Below are positions 1 to 5,816 of a DNA stretch of 6,420 nucleotides, in pieces; positions within the stretch are counted from its first letter, which is position 1, and each line of letters starts with the position of its first letter. The stretch is from DAIOHQ01 sp036744635 (lineage in GTDB: Bacteria > Planctomycetota > Phycisphaerae > Tepidisphaerales > Tepidisphaeraceae), in NCBI GenBank assembly GCA_036744635.1, contig DAIOHQ010000264.1, positions 1-6,420 on the forward strand. The letters are read 5' to 3'. The position numbers were made by a program, and so were the translations under genes. Below the pieces are notes generated by a model that worked only from the letters and a program-made list of their open reading frames with translations, did not search any database and was not told the origin of the DNA.

Positions 1-61
1 GAAACCCAAACTATCAAGAAAAGTTGAACAGGTTATTTTTGGGCAGGCCCTTAGGTTGAAC
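1..61. other. Upstream segment without a recognised gene
   Basis: I see no gene here. Two copies of GTTGAAC lie at 23-29 and 55-61, and a short perfect hairpin (GGGC-AG-GCCC) lies at 41-50. The hairpin is followed by TTAGG rather than a T tract, so it is not a convincing terminator for a gene to the left. The repeated heptamer could be a protein-binding site upstream of the tRNA promoter, but two copies of seven bases can also arise by chance. Confidence 0.4.
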
Positions 62-89
62 TTGACATTCAAGTCGCGCGCGATAGCAT
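62..89 (+). promoter_or_regulatory. Sigma70-type promoter for tRNA-Ala
   Basis: A perfect consensus -35 box (TTGACA, 62-67) is followed after a 16-base spacer by TAGCAT (84-89), which matches four of six -10 positions. Transcription would begin near 96, giving a leader of about 30 nt before the mature tRNA 5' end at 126. That length is typical of bacterial pre-tRNAs. The leader contains a small hairpin (GCCG-CAGG-CGGC, 113-124) directly before the tRNA. The spacer is one base short of optimal. Confidence 0.6.
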
Positions 90-125
90 AGCGTAAGCCT
101 TCGGCGTTCCTCGCCGCAGGCGGCC

Positions 126-196
126 GGGGCCATAGTGAAATGGGATCACGCGACCATGGCATGGTTGAATTTGGGGTTCAAATCCCCATGGCTCCA
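126..196 (+). tRNA. tRNA-Ala, anticodon GGC
   Basis: This gene encodes an alanine tRNA reading GCC and GCU codons. It folds into a full cloverleaf of 71 nt. The acceptor stem is GGGGCCA (126-132) with TGGCTCC (189-195). The D stem is GTGA/TCAC around a 7-nt loop that includes the GGG at 142-144. The anticodon stem is CGACC/GGTTG around loop ATGGCAT, with anticodon GGC at 158-160. The variable loop has 4 nt. The T stem is TGGGG/CCCCA around TTCAAAT, and the discriminator is A196. The third acceptor pair is G3-U70, the established identity element for alanyl-tRNA synthetase. The anticodon loop has A32 and U38, a pair known to be conserved in bacterial tRNA-Ala(GGC). CCA is not encoded, since TTC follows the discriminator, so a CCA-adding enzyme must complete the 3' end. 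The small D and variable loops make it slightly shorter than usual. Confidence 0.96.
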
Positions 197-204
197 TTCG
201 ACTC

Positions 205-220
205 GGCCGGAGTACCGGCC
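205..220. other. Perfect 6-bp hairpin between convergent genes
   Basis: GGCCGG and CCGGCC enclose the loop AGTA, nine bases after the tRNA and between it and the convergent membrane-protein gene. It could limit read-through or mark the tRNA 3' processing region. No T tract follows it on the plus strand. On the minus strand the seven-T run (242-248 on the plus strand as A) comes before the hairpin rather than after it. It therefore does not meet the usual intrinsic-terminator layout in either direction. Confidence 0.4.
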
Positions 221-266
221 ACGCCCGGGGGGATATCATAGAAAAAAATACATGTCCCCGAGTGAA

Positions 267-1535
267 TCAAGGGCTTTTTCCAGGCGGGAATGCGCCGTCG
301 CCTGGGGGCGGGGACTGGGCGGCGGCGCCGAAATATTTGCGGATGGCCAGGAGGTAGCCCAGCGCGGCTAAGCTGGTGATGGCGGGGATGATCATCAGCA
401 GATGCTGGGGGATGGGGTTCGGGGTTTCCATGGGCCTGGCGTAGAGGAGCACAGCGTTGGCGGTGACGAAGGCGACGTAGGCGAGCGTTCCCCACCAGGC
501 CGCGACGCGGCGACGGAAAACGAAGTAGGCCAGGGCCAGGAGGAGGAGGGAATGGACCAGAATGATGGCGATGGCGGGTGGCCCGTTGAACGTGGCGCCG
601 AGGAGATTGGTGGTTGCCGTGGCCAGGGCGAAGAGGCTCATGGCCGCCGTTAAGAGCAGCGTGATCACCAGGCCGGTGACGGGGGTGGGGATGGAATCCG
701 TCCAGCGCGAGATCGGGTCATAATATTCGAGCATCAGTTTCACCTGCGCACTTCTGTAAAATAGGACGTACGCCGCGGGAAGCATCACGAAGAAGAGCAC
801 GAAGAATACGACCATTCCTACAAGGATGCCGGTAAAGAAGGCGGGCGGAGGCATGATGACCCGCGGCGCGGCCAGGCCGGGAGCGCGGGCGGGTAGGCCG
901 GAGGGACCTAGGCGGGGTTTAGACGGCGTGGTTCTGAGCGTACCGGGAGTGCTGAGAGGAGGTGAACTTGGCGCGGGTTGCCAACGCATGGGCCCGCCTG
1001 CCGGGAGTGTGCCCGGCCCGGGTGTGCCGGGTGCAAGAGTGTCCGGCACAGGTGTGCTCGGCGCAGGTGCGGGGATTGGGGAGAGCATGATGGTACTGGA
1101 GCTGCTTCTGGTCCCAGTTGAGGTGGTGGAGGCGCTGGCGCTCATCGCGTCGCGGAGTTGCGGGCCGGCCAGGCACAAGAGAAAGCAGCCGACGAGTCCG
1201 CCGAATATGCTGAGCATTCCCAGGGTCAGGATGATCGGGCGCACCCAGCGGCGCGGCTGGATCGCGGCGATGCCGAGCCAGATCAATCCGGCAGCGGCGC
1301 CGAGATAGAACAGCGCCCCGACGAGCATGGTGGCGAGGTAATGGACGGGAGCGCTGGATGGAGGCCTGGGGGTGGCCATAACCGAGAATGGCATGAATAT
1401 CCCCAGGCATCCGCTTAGGGAGCCGAAGATGATGGTGAAGACTCCGAAGACAACCGACATGGCCTTTCGGCCCCGGAATGGACGATCCAGCGTGGCGGCG
1501 TAATACGGGATTGGCTGGGGAGGGATGGAGGTCAT
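267..1535 (-). CDS. Uncharacterised eight-helix membrane protein with Pro-rich loop
   Basis: A 422-residue integral membrane protein; I do not recognise its family. Hydrophobic segments lie near residues 27-53, 67-92, 98-123, 233-260, 286-309, 320-340, 344-366 and 378-398. Basic clusters (RPFRGRK 18-24, PRRWVR 94-99, YR..QVK 260-266, FRRR 340-343, RK 399-400) all fall on one side, so the positive-inside rule predicts N- and C-termini in the cytoplasm. The low-complexity Pro/Ser/Thr/Gly loop (about 124-232) would then be extracytoplasmic. It contains pentapeptide repeats at 158-177. After helix 4 a cytoplasmic stretch with YDPISRWTDSIPTPV (272-286) is the most motif-like part. No catalytic residues or transport signature stand out. 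The start at 1535 has no strong Shine-Dalgarno, but a well-spaced promoter lies just upstream. ATG at 1460 (residue 26) would still keep all eight helices. The Pro-rich N-terminus before helix 1 suits the longer form. Confidence 0.82.
   Translation of the reverse strand: MTSIPPQPIPYYAATLDRPFRGRKAMSVVFGVFTIIFGSLSGCLGIFMPFSVMATPRPPSSAPVHYLATMLVGALFYLGAAAGLIWLGIAAIQPRRWVRPIILTLGMLSIFGGLVGCFLLCLAGPQLRDAMSASASTTSTGTRSSSSTIMLSPIPAPAPSTPVPDTLAPGTPGPGTLPAGGPMRWQPAPSSPPLSTPGTLRTTPSKPRLGPSGLPARAPGLAAPRVIMPPPAFFTGILVGMVVFFVLFFVMLPAAYVLFYRSAQVKLMLEYYDPISRWTDSIPTPVTGLVITLLLTAAMSLFALATATTNLLGATFNGPPAIAIILVHSLLLLALAYFVFRRRVAAWWGTLAYVAFVTANAVLLYARPMETPNPIPQHLLMIIPAITSLAALGYLLAIRKYFGAAAQSPPPGDGAFPPGKSP
1006..1065. 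repeat. Degenerate 15-bp tandem repeat (4 units) inside the membrane-protein gene
   Basis: Four consecutive 15-bp units (1006-1020, 1021-1035, 1036-1050, 1051-1065) share the pattern rGwGTGyCCGGyrCr. On the minus strand they encode four pentapeptides of the form xPxT(P/L): APSTP, VPDTL, APGTP and GPGTL, residues 158-177 of the membrane protein. Because the period is a multiple of three, copy-number change keeps the frame. The units have diverged, so this is an old expansion within a disordered loop. Confidence 0.85.
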
Positions 1536-1570
1536 GGCTGGTTCTCTGGATCGATTTCGGAACGCAATTC

Positions 1571-1599
1571 TTTATAGGCTCAATTGCCGCGGATGCAAA
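1571..1599 (-). promoter_or_regulatory. Candidate promoter for the membrane-protein gene
   Basis: On the minus strand TTTGCA (1599-1594, four of six -35 matches) and TATAAA (1576-1571, five of six -10 matches) are separated by exactly 17 bases. Transcription would begin near 1564, about 28 nt before the ATG at 1535. The position supports the 1535 start for that gene. This is pattern matching only. Confidence 0.5.
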
Positions 1600-1627
1600 G
1601 CTTGCGTTTGAAAGTGTGGCAGGTCAT

Positions 1628-1690
1628 TTGTGGCACGGGCGCCTCGCCCGTGTGAGCGCCCTCAACACGGGCGAGGCGCCCGTGCCACAA
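1628..1690. repeat. Nested palindromic repeat, REP-like paired element
   Basis: Arms 1628-1653 and 1665-1690 are perfect 26-bp inverted repeats around an 11-nt spacer, which can add a GAG/CTC extension (1654-1656 with 1661-1663, A1664 bulged). Each arm contains its own hairpin, CACGGGCG-CCT-CGCCCGTG (8-bp stem, 3-nt loop; 1634-1652 and 1666-1684). The element can therefore form one long stem or two tandem short ones. Two inverted palindromic units make this the layout of a REP doublet or REPIN, a type of non-autonomous element moved by RAYT-type transposases in other bacteria. I associate similar GGCACGGGCG..CGCCCGTG sequences with planctomycete intergenic regions, but that is from memory. 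It lies between divergent genes and has no T tract, so it is not an obvious intrinsic terminator. Confidence 0.95.
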
Positions 1691-1717
1691 TCATGCAAAC
1701 TGCAGCGCTACCAAATC

Positions 1718-1746
1718 TTGACCTATACCCGCACCTCACGTATTGA
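1718..1746 (+). promoter_or_regulatory. Weak candidate promoter for the large secreted protein
   Basis: TTGACC (1718-1723, five of six -35 matches) is followed after 17 bases by TATTGA (1741-1746), which matches only three of six -10 positions. Transcription would begin near 1753, leaving a very short leader of about 13 nt that still holds the ribosome binding site. The good -35 and spacing are in its favour; the poor -10 and short leader are against it. Confidence 0.27.
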
Positions 1747-1754
1747 CGTAAGAA

Positions 1755-1759
1755 AAGGA
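1755..1759 (+). promoter_or_regulatory. Ribosome binding site that fixes the large gene's start
   Basis: AAGGA lies six bases upstream of ATG 1766. The reading frame stays open further upstream to an ATG at 1478, but only 1766 has this site and an immediately following signal peptide. It decides the start. Confidence 0.75.
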
Positions 1760-1765
1760 CAAACC

Positions 1766-4700
1766 ATGCTCCATTGCAGATATTCCTGGGCCGTGGCAAC
1801 CCTCGTGATTCTCGTGCTGGCGGGCAGCTCATCGGCGGCTACCTATTACGTCCGGCAAAATGGGAACGACAGCGCCGACGGTGACAAGCCCGAGGTTGCC
1901 TTCAAGACCATCGTTCGGGCTGCGCAGGCGCTGGACCACGGCGATGACCTGGTCATCGGTCCGGGCAGTTACCAGGAAACCGTGCTGCTGGCCGACCGCT
2001 TCAGTGCCGATGGCAGCGTCATGAAGATCACCGGCGACGAAACCGGCAAGGCGACGGGCGACCCGGCCGGGCCGATCATCATCCAGGCCAACAGCCCCAC
2101 TGCGCCGGCGATGCACGTGCGGCGTTTCCGTCATGTCAACATCTCCGGCCTGACCTTTCGCGGGACCGGGCAGGGGTTGAAGCTGGAGCGCTGTCTGGAT
2201 GCCACGGTCGAAAGGTGCACGTTCGATGGCCTGTCGCGCGGGCTTGCCGGCATCGGCGACGAAGATCTGCGCGTACAGAGCAGTGTCTTTGCCCACTGCA
2301 CGATTGGAGTGTTCGTGCAAAGCTCCGTGAACACGCGGGTCGCGTATGTCACGCTCGCGGGGTCGACGTCGGTGGGGCTGCTGGCGCTGTCCTGCGGGAA
2401 GGGTGAAGTTCGCAACAGCATCCTGGCCGGCAACAACTCGAACATGATCGCTGATCTGGTATCAGCGCCGGCGTGGTTGAGCGACCATAACGTCATCGCG
2501 GGCACCAACGGTCCTTGGGGAGCGATTCCCGCCGTCGCCAATGTTTATGAATGGCCGGTCGCATCGGGGCAGGACCGGCACAGCGTGTACGTCGTTCCCG
2601 CCTTCGCCGATGCGGGTAAATATGATCTGCACATCTCCCCTACCGTGACCTGGCCGGGCGGGCTGCCTGGGGGCGCGATCGGAGACACGGGGAAAGCGGG
2701 AAATGCGGAATTGGAGACGGGCGTTCTGGATCGCGATGGCAAGCCTTTTCGCAGTGGCGGCGGCGCGGCTGGCGCGGGGGCGTATGACTATCCCGATCCG
2801 CAGCCGGCCGCGGGTTGGAACGCGCTGCAGGTGAAAATCACGGGCGCCGGTCCGCGCCAAAGCGCCGGCGTGTATGGCGAAGACGGCACGCTCATTCGCA
2901 CTCTGCTTGCCGATGCGGCCGGCGTGCGCGAATTGTACTGGGATGGCCTGGACGATCTTGGCCATCCCGCCGCGGCCGGCAAGTATCGAGTCAAGACCAT
3001 CAGCCACGACGTGCGCATCGCCGATGACGGCGCCATGGGCGACAACGGCAATCCCATGGGCGCCTACAACTGTGACAATGCCGATCACGTGGTAGCGCTG
3101 AGCGACGGCGGGTTCATCGTCTCGACTTTGTACGATGAAGCGGGATTTGCCCTGCGGCGCTATTCTTCCTCCGGCCAGCCCATCTTCGCATCCAACCTCG
3201 CCGAAAAGGATATCGTGGCGCTGGCGCCGGCGGGTGAGGATATCTTTGTCGTCGCCGGGAAGGGCGCCGCCGGGAAACTGCAGCGGCTTGTCCTGCCGGG
3301 CGATCGTGCAAAGATGGCAAGTGGGTCAGAGGATTATCCGCTGTTCACAGCCGAGGAAAAAAGCGCCGAGACCGCGGGCATCGCGATCGTCGGCAAGCTG
3401 GCTTTCATTTCGGTCAGGGGGCTGAACGTCGTGCGCGTGATCGACCTGACTACCGGGAAGAAGAACGCCGATTGGCCGATGCCCGCCATTGGCGACATCG
3501 CCGCCGACAATCACGACAAGCTGTGGGTGATTTCCGGCAAGGATCTGTGCTCGCTGAATGCCGATGGAAAGATTGAACAGCGCCTGGGCACCGGCCTCGA
3601 TGCCCCCCAATCCCTGGCCGTGGCGGCCGATCGCTTTGCCGTTGTCGACCGCAAGGCGGGCAAAGTCGCGATACTGGACGGAGCGGGCAAGGCGATTCGC
3701 ACGTTTGGCACGCCGCGCACGGTCGGCGCCTGGACGCCGGTCAGCCTCGAGGCCCTTCTCGACCCGCGCGGCTGCACATTCCTCCCGAACGGAAATCTCA
3801 TCCTCACCGAACACAATCGCGTCCGCATCATCATTCCGGAAACCGGAAAGATTGTCGCGGACATCATCTCCAACTTCATGGACACGGCCGTCGTACACCC
3901 AACCCAGAGTGAATTTGTCTATTGCTCTCCGGGAATCTTCCGCGTCGATCCCAAGACCGGGGCCTGGCGCTGGCTGGTGGAATCGCCGCAGGGAATGAAG
4001 CTGCCGCCGGACAAGGAGGGCAAGGAGGCAACTTACAGCTACGGATCGCCGTCGCTTGGTGTCGTGCTCGGCGGCAAGCCCTTCATCGCCTTTTTCGCGA
4101 ACGGCCAGCTTCGCATGTTCGAGGTATCCGATCCGCTCAAGCCCCGCCTGTCTCTCGAGGTCCTGGACAAAGGCGGCATCCTCGGCGCCTGGGCCTACGC
4201 GACGATCAGCATCACGAAAGACGGCAGCATCGTGGCCGGCGGCAATTACTCCCTCAGTTTCAACGTCATCCCGTTCAAGGGCCTCGACGGGGGCGGCAAT
4301 CCGATCTACGACTTCGCCGCCACCGCCAAGGTGGGTCCCGAAAAGGACCCGCTGCCGCGCGGCATGAAGTGCATCAATGCGCCCTCCGCCGATCGCGTTA
4401 CCGGCGACATCTATTACCTCGCCGTCACCGACCTCTATAACAAAATGGTGCCCGCCTGGGGCGCTGACGGCACCGGCGTGGGGCGCAGCACGCCGGACGG
4501 AAAACCGCTCTGGTTCGCCCTCTCCAGCGGCGGCAACTACCAGGCCGGCTGCGTCGTCAATGATGGAAAAAAAGCCTGGTATCTCGCGGGCAAGAGCTTC
4601 GGCGGGCAGCTCGATCTGTTTGACGGGGACGGCCTGCGCCTCACCACCGGCAACTGGTCCTGGCCGTGCAATTATGGGATCGGCTTTGTGGATCTGCGCT

Positions 4701-5653
4701 ATGGCGTACACGGATACATGCGCCCCGATGGCAAGGTTGGCGCGTATGTCGAGGATGACGCCATTGGCCGATTTGCCCGCTGCCGGATTGAGGGCGCGGA
4801 AACGATCACCCGCGCCACCACAGATATTGACTGGCGGCCGGCGCAACCCACCGCCGCCGCGGAACCACCTGATGCGCAGAAAGTTCGCGGCAAAGGCGCT
4901 GGCGGCAGCCTGGGAAAAGTGCAGGTCATTCCCAGGGTTGCGGAAATGAAAATGGATGGAGACTGGTCGGCGTGGGAAAAAGCCGGCGTGGTGCCACAGA
5001 TCGTGTCACTGCCGGCGGTCGGCTACCACCGAAATTTTCCCGAGGACGCCTGGCAAACCTTTCGCGATGGCACGAGCATCGGCGCCATCGCCCACGACGG
5101 CAGCAATCTGTATGTTTACTTTGTCTGCGCCAAGGACACCATGCACTTCGATGCCGAACAACCCGGATCGATGTGGATGTTCGACAGCGTTGAACTATGG
5201 ATTGAGGAGGAGCAGTTTGGCCTGGGCTTTACCAAGGATGGCACACAGAGATTGTTCAAATTCCGTTATCACAATCGCGAGGGCAAGGAATGGGCGGCCG
5301 GATACGGGCTGCCGCCGGATAATGTCTGGGCGGCCAAGATCGACGACCTGTCGGCCCACCCGCTTGGCCGGCAGCTCGCGGCCGTGACCGGCGTGAGCTT
5401 TGGGGGCAAGCATGGCTACGCCGTCATGGGGAAAATTCCCATGGCCGAGGTCAAGCTGGTCGGCGGCATCGCCGGCCGTGGCGGCAAGGACATTCTGAAT
5501 ATGACTGGAAATCCGGGAGAGATTCTTCGCATCGGGGTTAATTTCGGCGGCATCTGCGCCTGGGGCCGCGAGCAGGATTACAAAGTCCCGTGGCCCAGCG
5601 GCCTGATGTTCTCCGACCCCACGCGCTCGGCCCCATTCGTGCTGGGGAAGTGA
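1766..5653 (+). CDS. Secreted multidomain protein: beta-helix, FlgD-like Ig, beta-propeller, CBM9-like
   Basis: A 1295-residue exported protein. Residues 1-24/25 form a Sec signal peptide: a hydrophobic core at 9-19, then GSSSAA before TYYV. Residues 26 to about 342 resemble a right-handed parallel beta-helix. They open with the typical YYVRQNGNDSADG...FKTIVRAAQAL segment, then short beta rungs (about 125-231). Residues about 352-417 look like a FlgD-type Ig module, with YWDGLDDLGHPAAAGKYRV at 391-409. About 430-1030 is repeat-rich beta structure with NHL-like blades (for example GDIAADNHDKLWVIS). The C-terminus (1052-1295) resembles a family 9 carbohydrate-binding module of DOMON type, with KMDGDWSAW (1062-1070) and FDSVELWIEEEQ (1139-1150). 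It probably binds or processes polysaccharide at the cell surface or outside. I see no definite catalytic residues, so a lyase or hydrolase role is unproven. No dockerin, sorting signal or C-terminal anchor is visible. Confidence 0.92.
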   Translation: MLHCRYSWAVATLVILVLAGSSSAATYYVRQNGNDSADGDKPEVAFKTIVRAAQALDHGDDLVIGPGSYQETVLLADRFSADGSVMKITGDETGKATGDPAGPIIIQANSPTAPAMHVRRFRHVNISGLTFRGTGQGLKLERCLDATVERCTFDGLSRGLAGIGDEDLRVQSSVFAHCTIGVFVQSSVNTRVAYVTLAGSTSVGLLALSCGKGEVRNSILAGNNSNMIADLVSAPAWLSDHNVIAGTNGPWGAIPAVANVYEWPVASGQDRHSVYVVPAFADAGKYDLHISPTVTWPGGLPGGAIGDTGKAGNAELETGVLDRDGKPFRSGGGAAGAGAYDYPDPQPAAGWNALQVKITGAGPRQSAGVYGEDGTLIRTLLADAAGVRELYWDGLDDLGHPAAAGKYRVKTISHDVRIADDGAMGDNGNPMGAYNCDNADHVVALSDGGFIVSTLYDEAGFALRRYSSSGQPIFASNLAEKDIVALAPAGEDIFVVAGKGAAGKLQRLVLPGDRAKMASGSEDYPLFTAEEKSAETAGIAIVGKLAFISVRGLNVVRVIDLTTGKKNADWPMPAIGDIAADNHDKLWVISGKDLCSLNADGKIEQRLGTGLDAPQSLAVAADRFAVVDRKAGKVAILDGAGKAIRTFGTPRTVGAWTPVSLEALLDPRGCTFLPNGNLILTEHNRVRIIIPETGKIVADIISNFMDTAVVHPTQSEFVYCSPGIFRVDPKTGAWRWLVESPQGMKLPPDKEGKEATYSYGSPSLGVVLGGKPFIAFFANGQLRMFEVSDPLKPRLSLEVLDKGGILGAWAYATISITKDGSIVAGGNYSLSFNVIPFKGLDGGGNPIYDFAATAKVGPEKDPLPRGMKCINAPSADRVTGDIYYLAVTDLYNKMVPAWGADGTGVGRSTPDGKPLWFALSSGGNYQAGCVVNDGKKAWYLAGKSFGGQLDLFDGDGLRLTTGNWSWPCNYGIGFVDLRYGVHGYMRPDGKVGAYVEDDAIGRFARCRIEGAETITRATTDIDWRPAQPTAAAEPPDAQKVRGKGAGGSLGKVQVIPRVAEMKMDGDWSAWEKAGVVPQIVSLPAVGYHRNFPEDAWQTFRDGTSIGAIAHDGSNLYVYFVCAKDTMHFDAEQPGSMWMFDSVELWIEEEQFGLGFTKDGTQRLFKFRYHNREGKEWAAGYGLPPDNVWAAKIDDLSAHPLGRQLAAVTGVSFGGKHGYAVMGKIPMAEVKLVGGIAGRGGKDILNMTGNPGEILRIGVNFGGICAWGREQDYKVPWPSGLMFSDPTRSAPFVLGK

Positions 5654-5816
5654 ATGTCGCTGGCACCTTGATTTGTCATCGTCCTCAAAAATTGGTGGTT
5701 TCCCACCAAGAGCGTATCTGGTGTAATCACGTCGGCGGGCGGGATCGGATCGCGCTTCCGTGTGGAAGCGGATTGCCTGCTCGATGATTGTTCATGGCTC
5801 AGGAAAGGAGCTGGAT
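5654..5816 (+). other. Spacer with two perfect hairpins between the secreted protein and the cupin gene
   Basis: This non-coding gap holds two perfect 7-bp hairpins: TTGGTGG-TTTC-CCACCAA (5692-5709) and CGCTTCC-GTGT-GGAAGCG (5753-5770). Neither is followed by a T tract, so they are not standard intrinsic terminators. The second ends 46 nt before the cupin ATG and would lie in the 5' leader of a read-through transcript. I find no convincing -35/-10 pair, so whether the cupin gene has its own promoter is undecided. Confidence 0.55.
5804..5810 (+). promoter_or_regulatory. Strong Shine-Dalgarno site of the cupin lipoprotein gene
   Basis: AAAGGAG sits six bases before ATG 5817. It settles the start against an in-frame ATG at 5760, which lies inside a hairpin stem-loop region and would place a polar stretch ahead of the lipoprotein signal. 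Confidence 0.85.

Noticed and set aside
205..220. Intrinsic terminator for the tRNA or the membrane-protein gene
   Set aside because: The stem is perfect, but no T tract follows it in either transcription direction.
178..495. Minus-strand 105-codon frame overlapping the tRNA end
   Set aside because: It overlaps both the tRNA and the membrane-protein gene and encodes an Arg/His/Pro-rich product typical of a wrong frame.
826..1308. 160-codon plus-strand frame across the membrane-protein gene
   Set aside because: Its GVPGARVSGTGVLGAG product is the antisense reading of the 15-bp repeats. The minus-strand frame has ordered helices and consistent topology.
1628..1690. CRISPR repeat or intrinsic terminator
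   Set aside because: There are only two inverted arms, with no regularly spaced direct repeats or spacers, and no T tract follows on either strand.
3326..4846. 506-codon open frame on the minus strand inside the large secreted-protein gene
   Set aside because: It is antisense to a gene with clear domains and a signal peptide, its product has no signal or domain, and long shadow frames are expected in GC-rich coding DNA.
5426..5444. CATGGG...CCCATG inverted repeat
   Set aside because: It is a short interrupted palindrome inside coding sequence of the CBM9-like module with no sign of function beyond the codons.
5760..5816. Upstream in-frame ATG for the cupin gene
   Set aside because: It lies within the 5753-5770 hairpin, lacks a ribosome binding site and would bury the lipoprotein signal. 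ATG 5817 has AAAGGAG at proper spacing.
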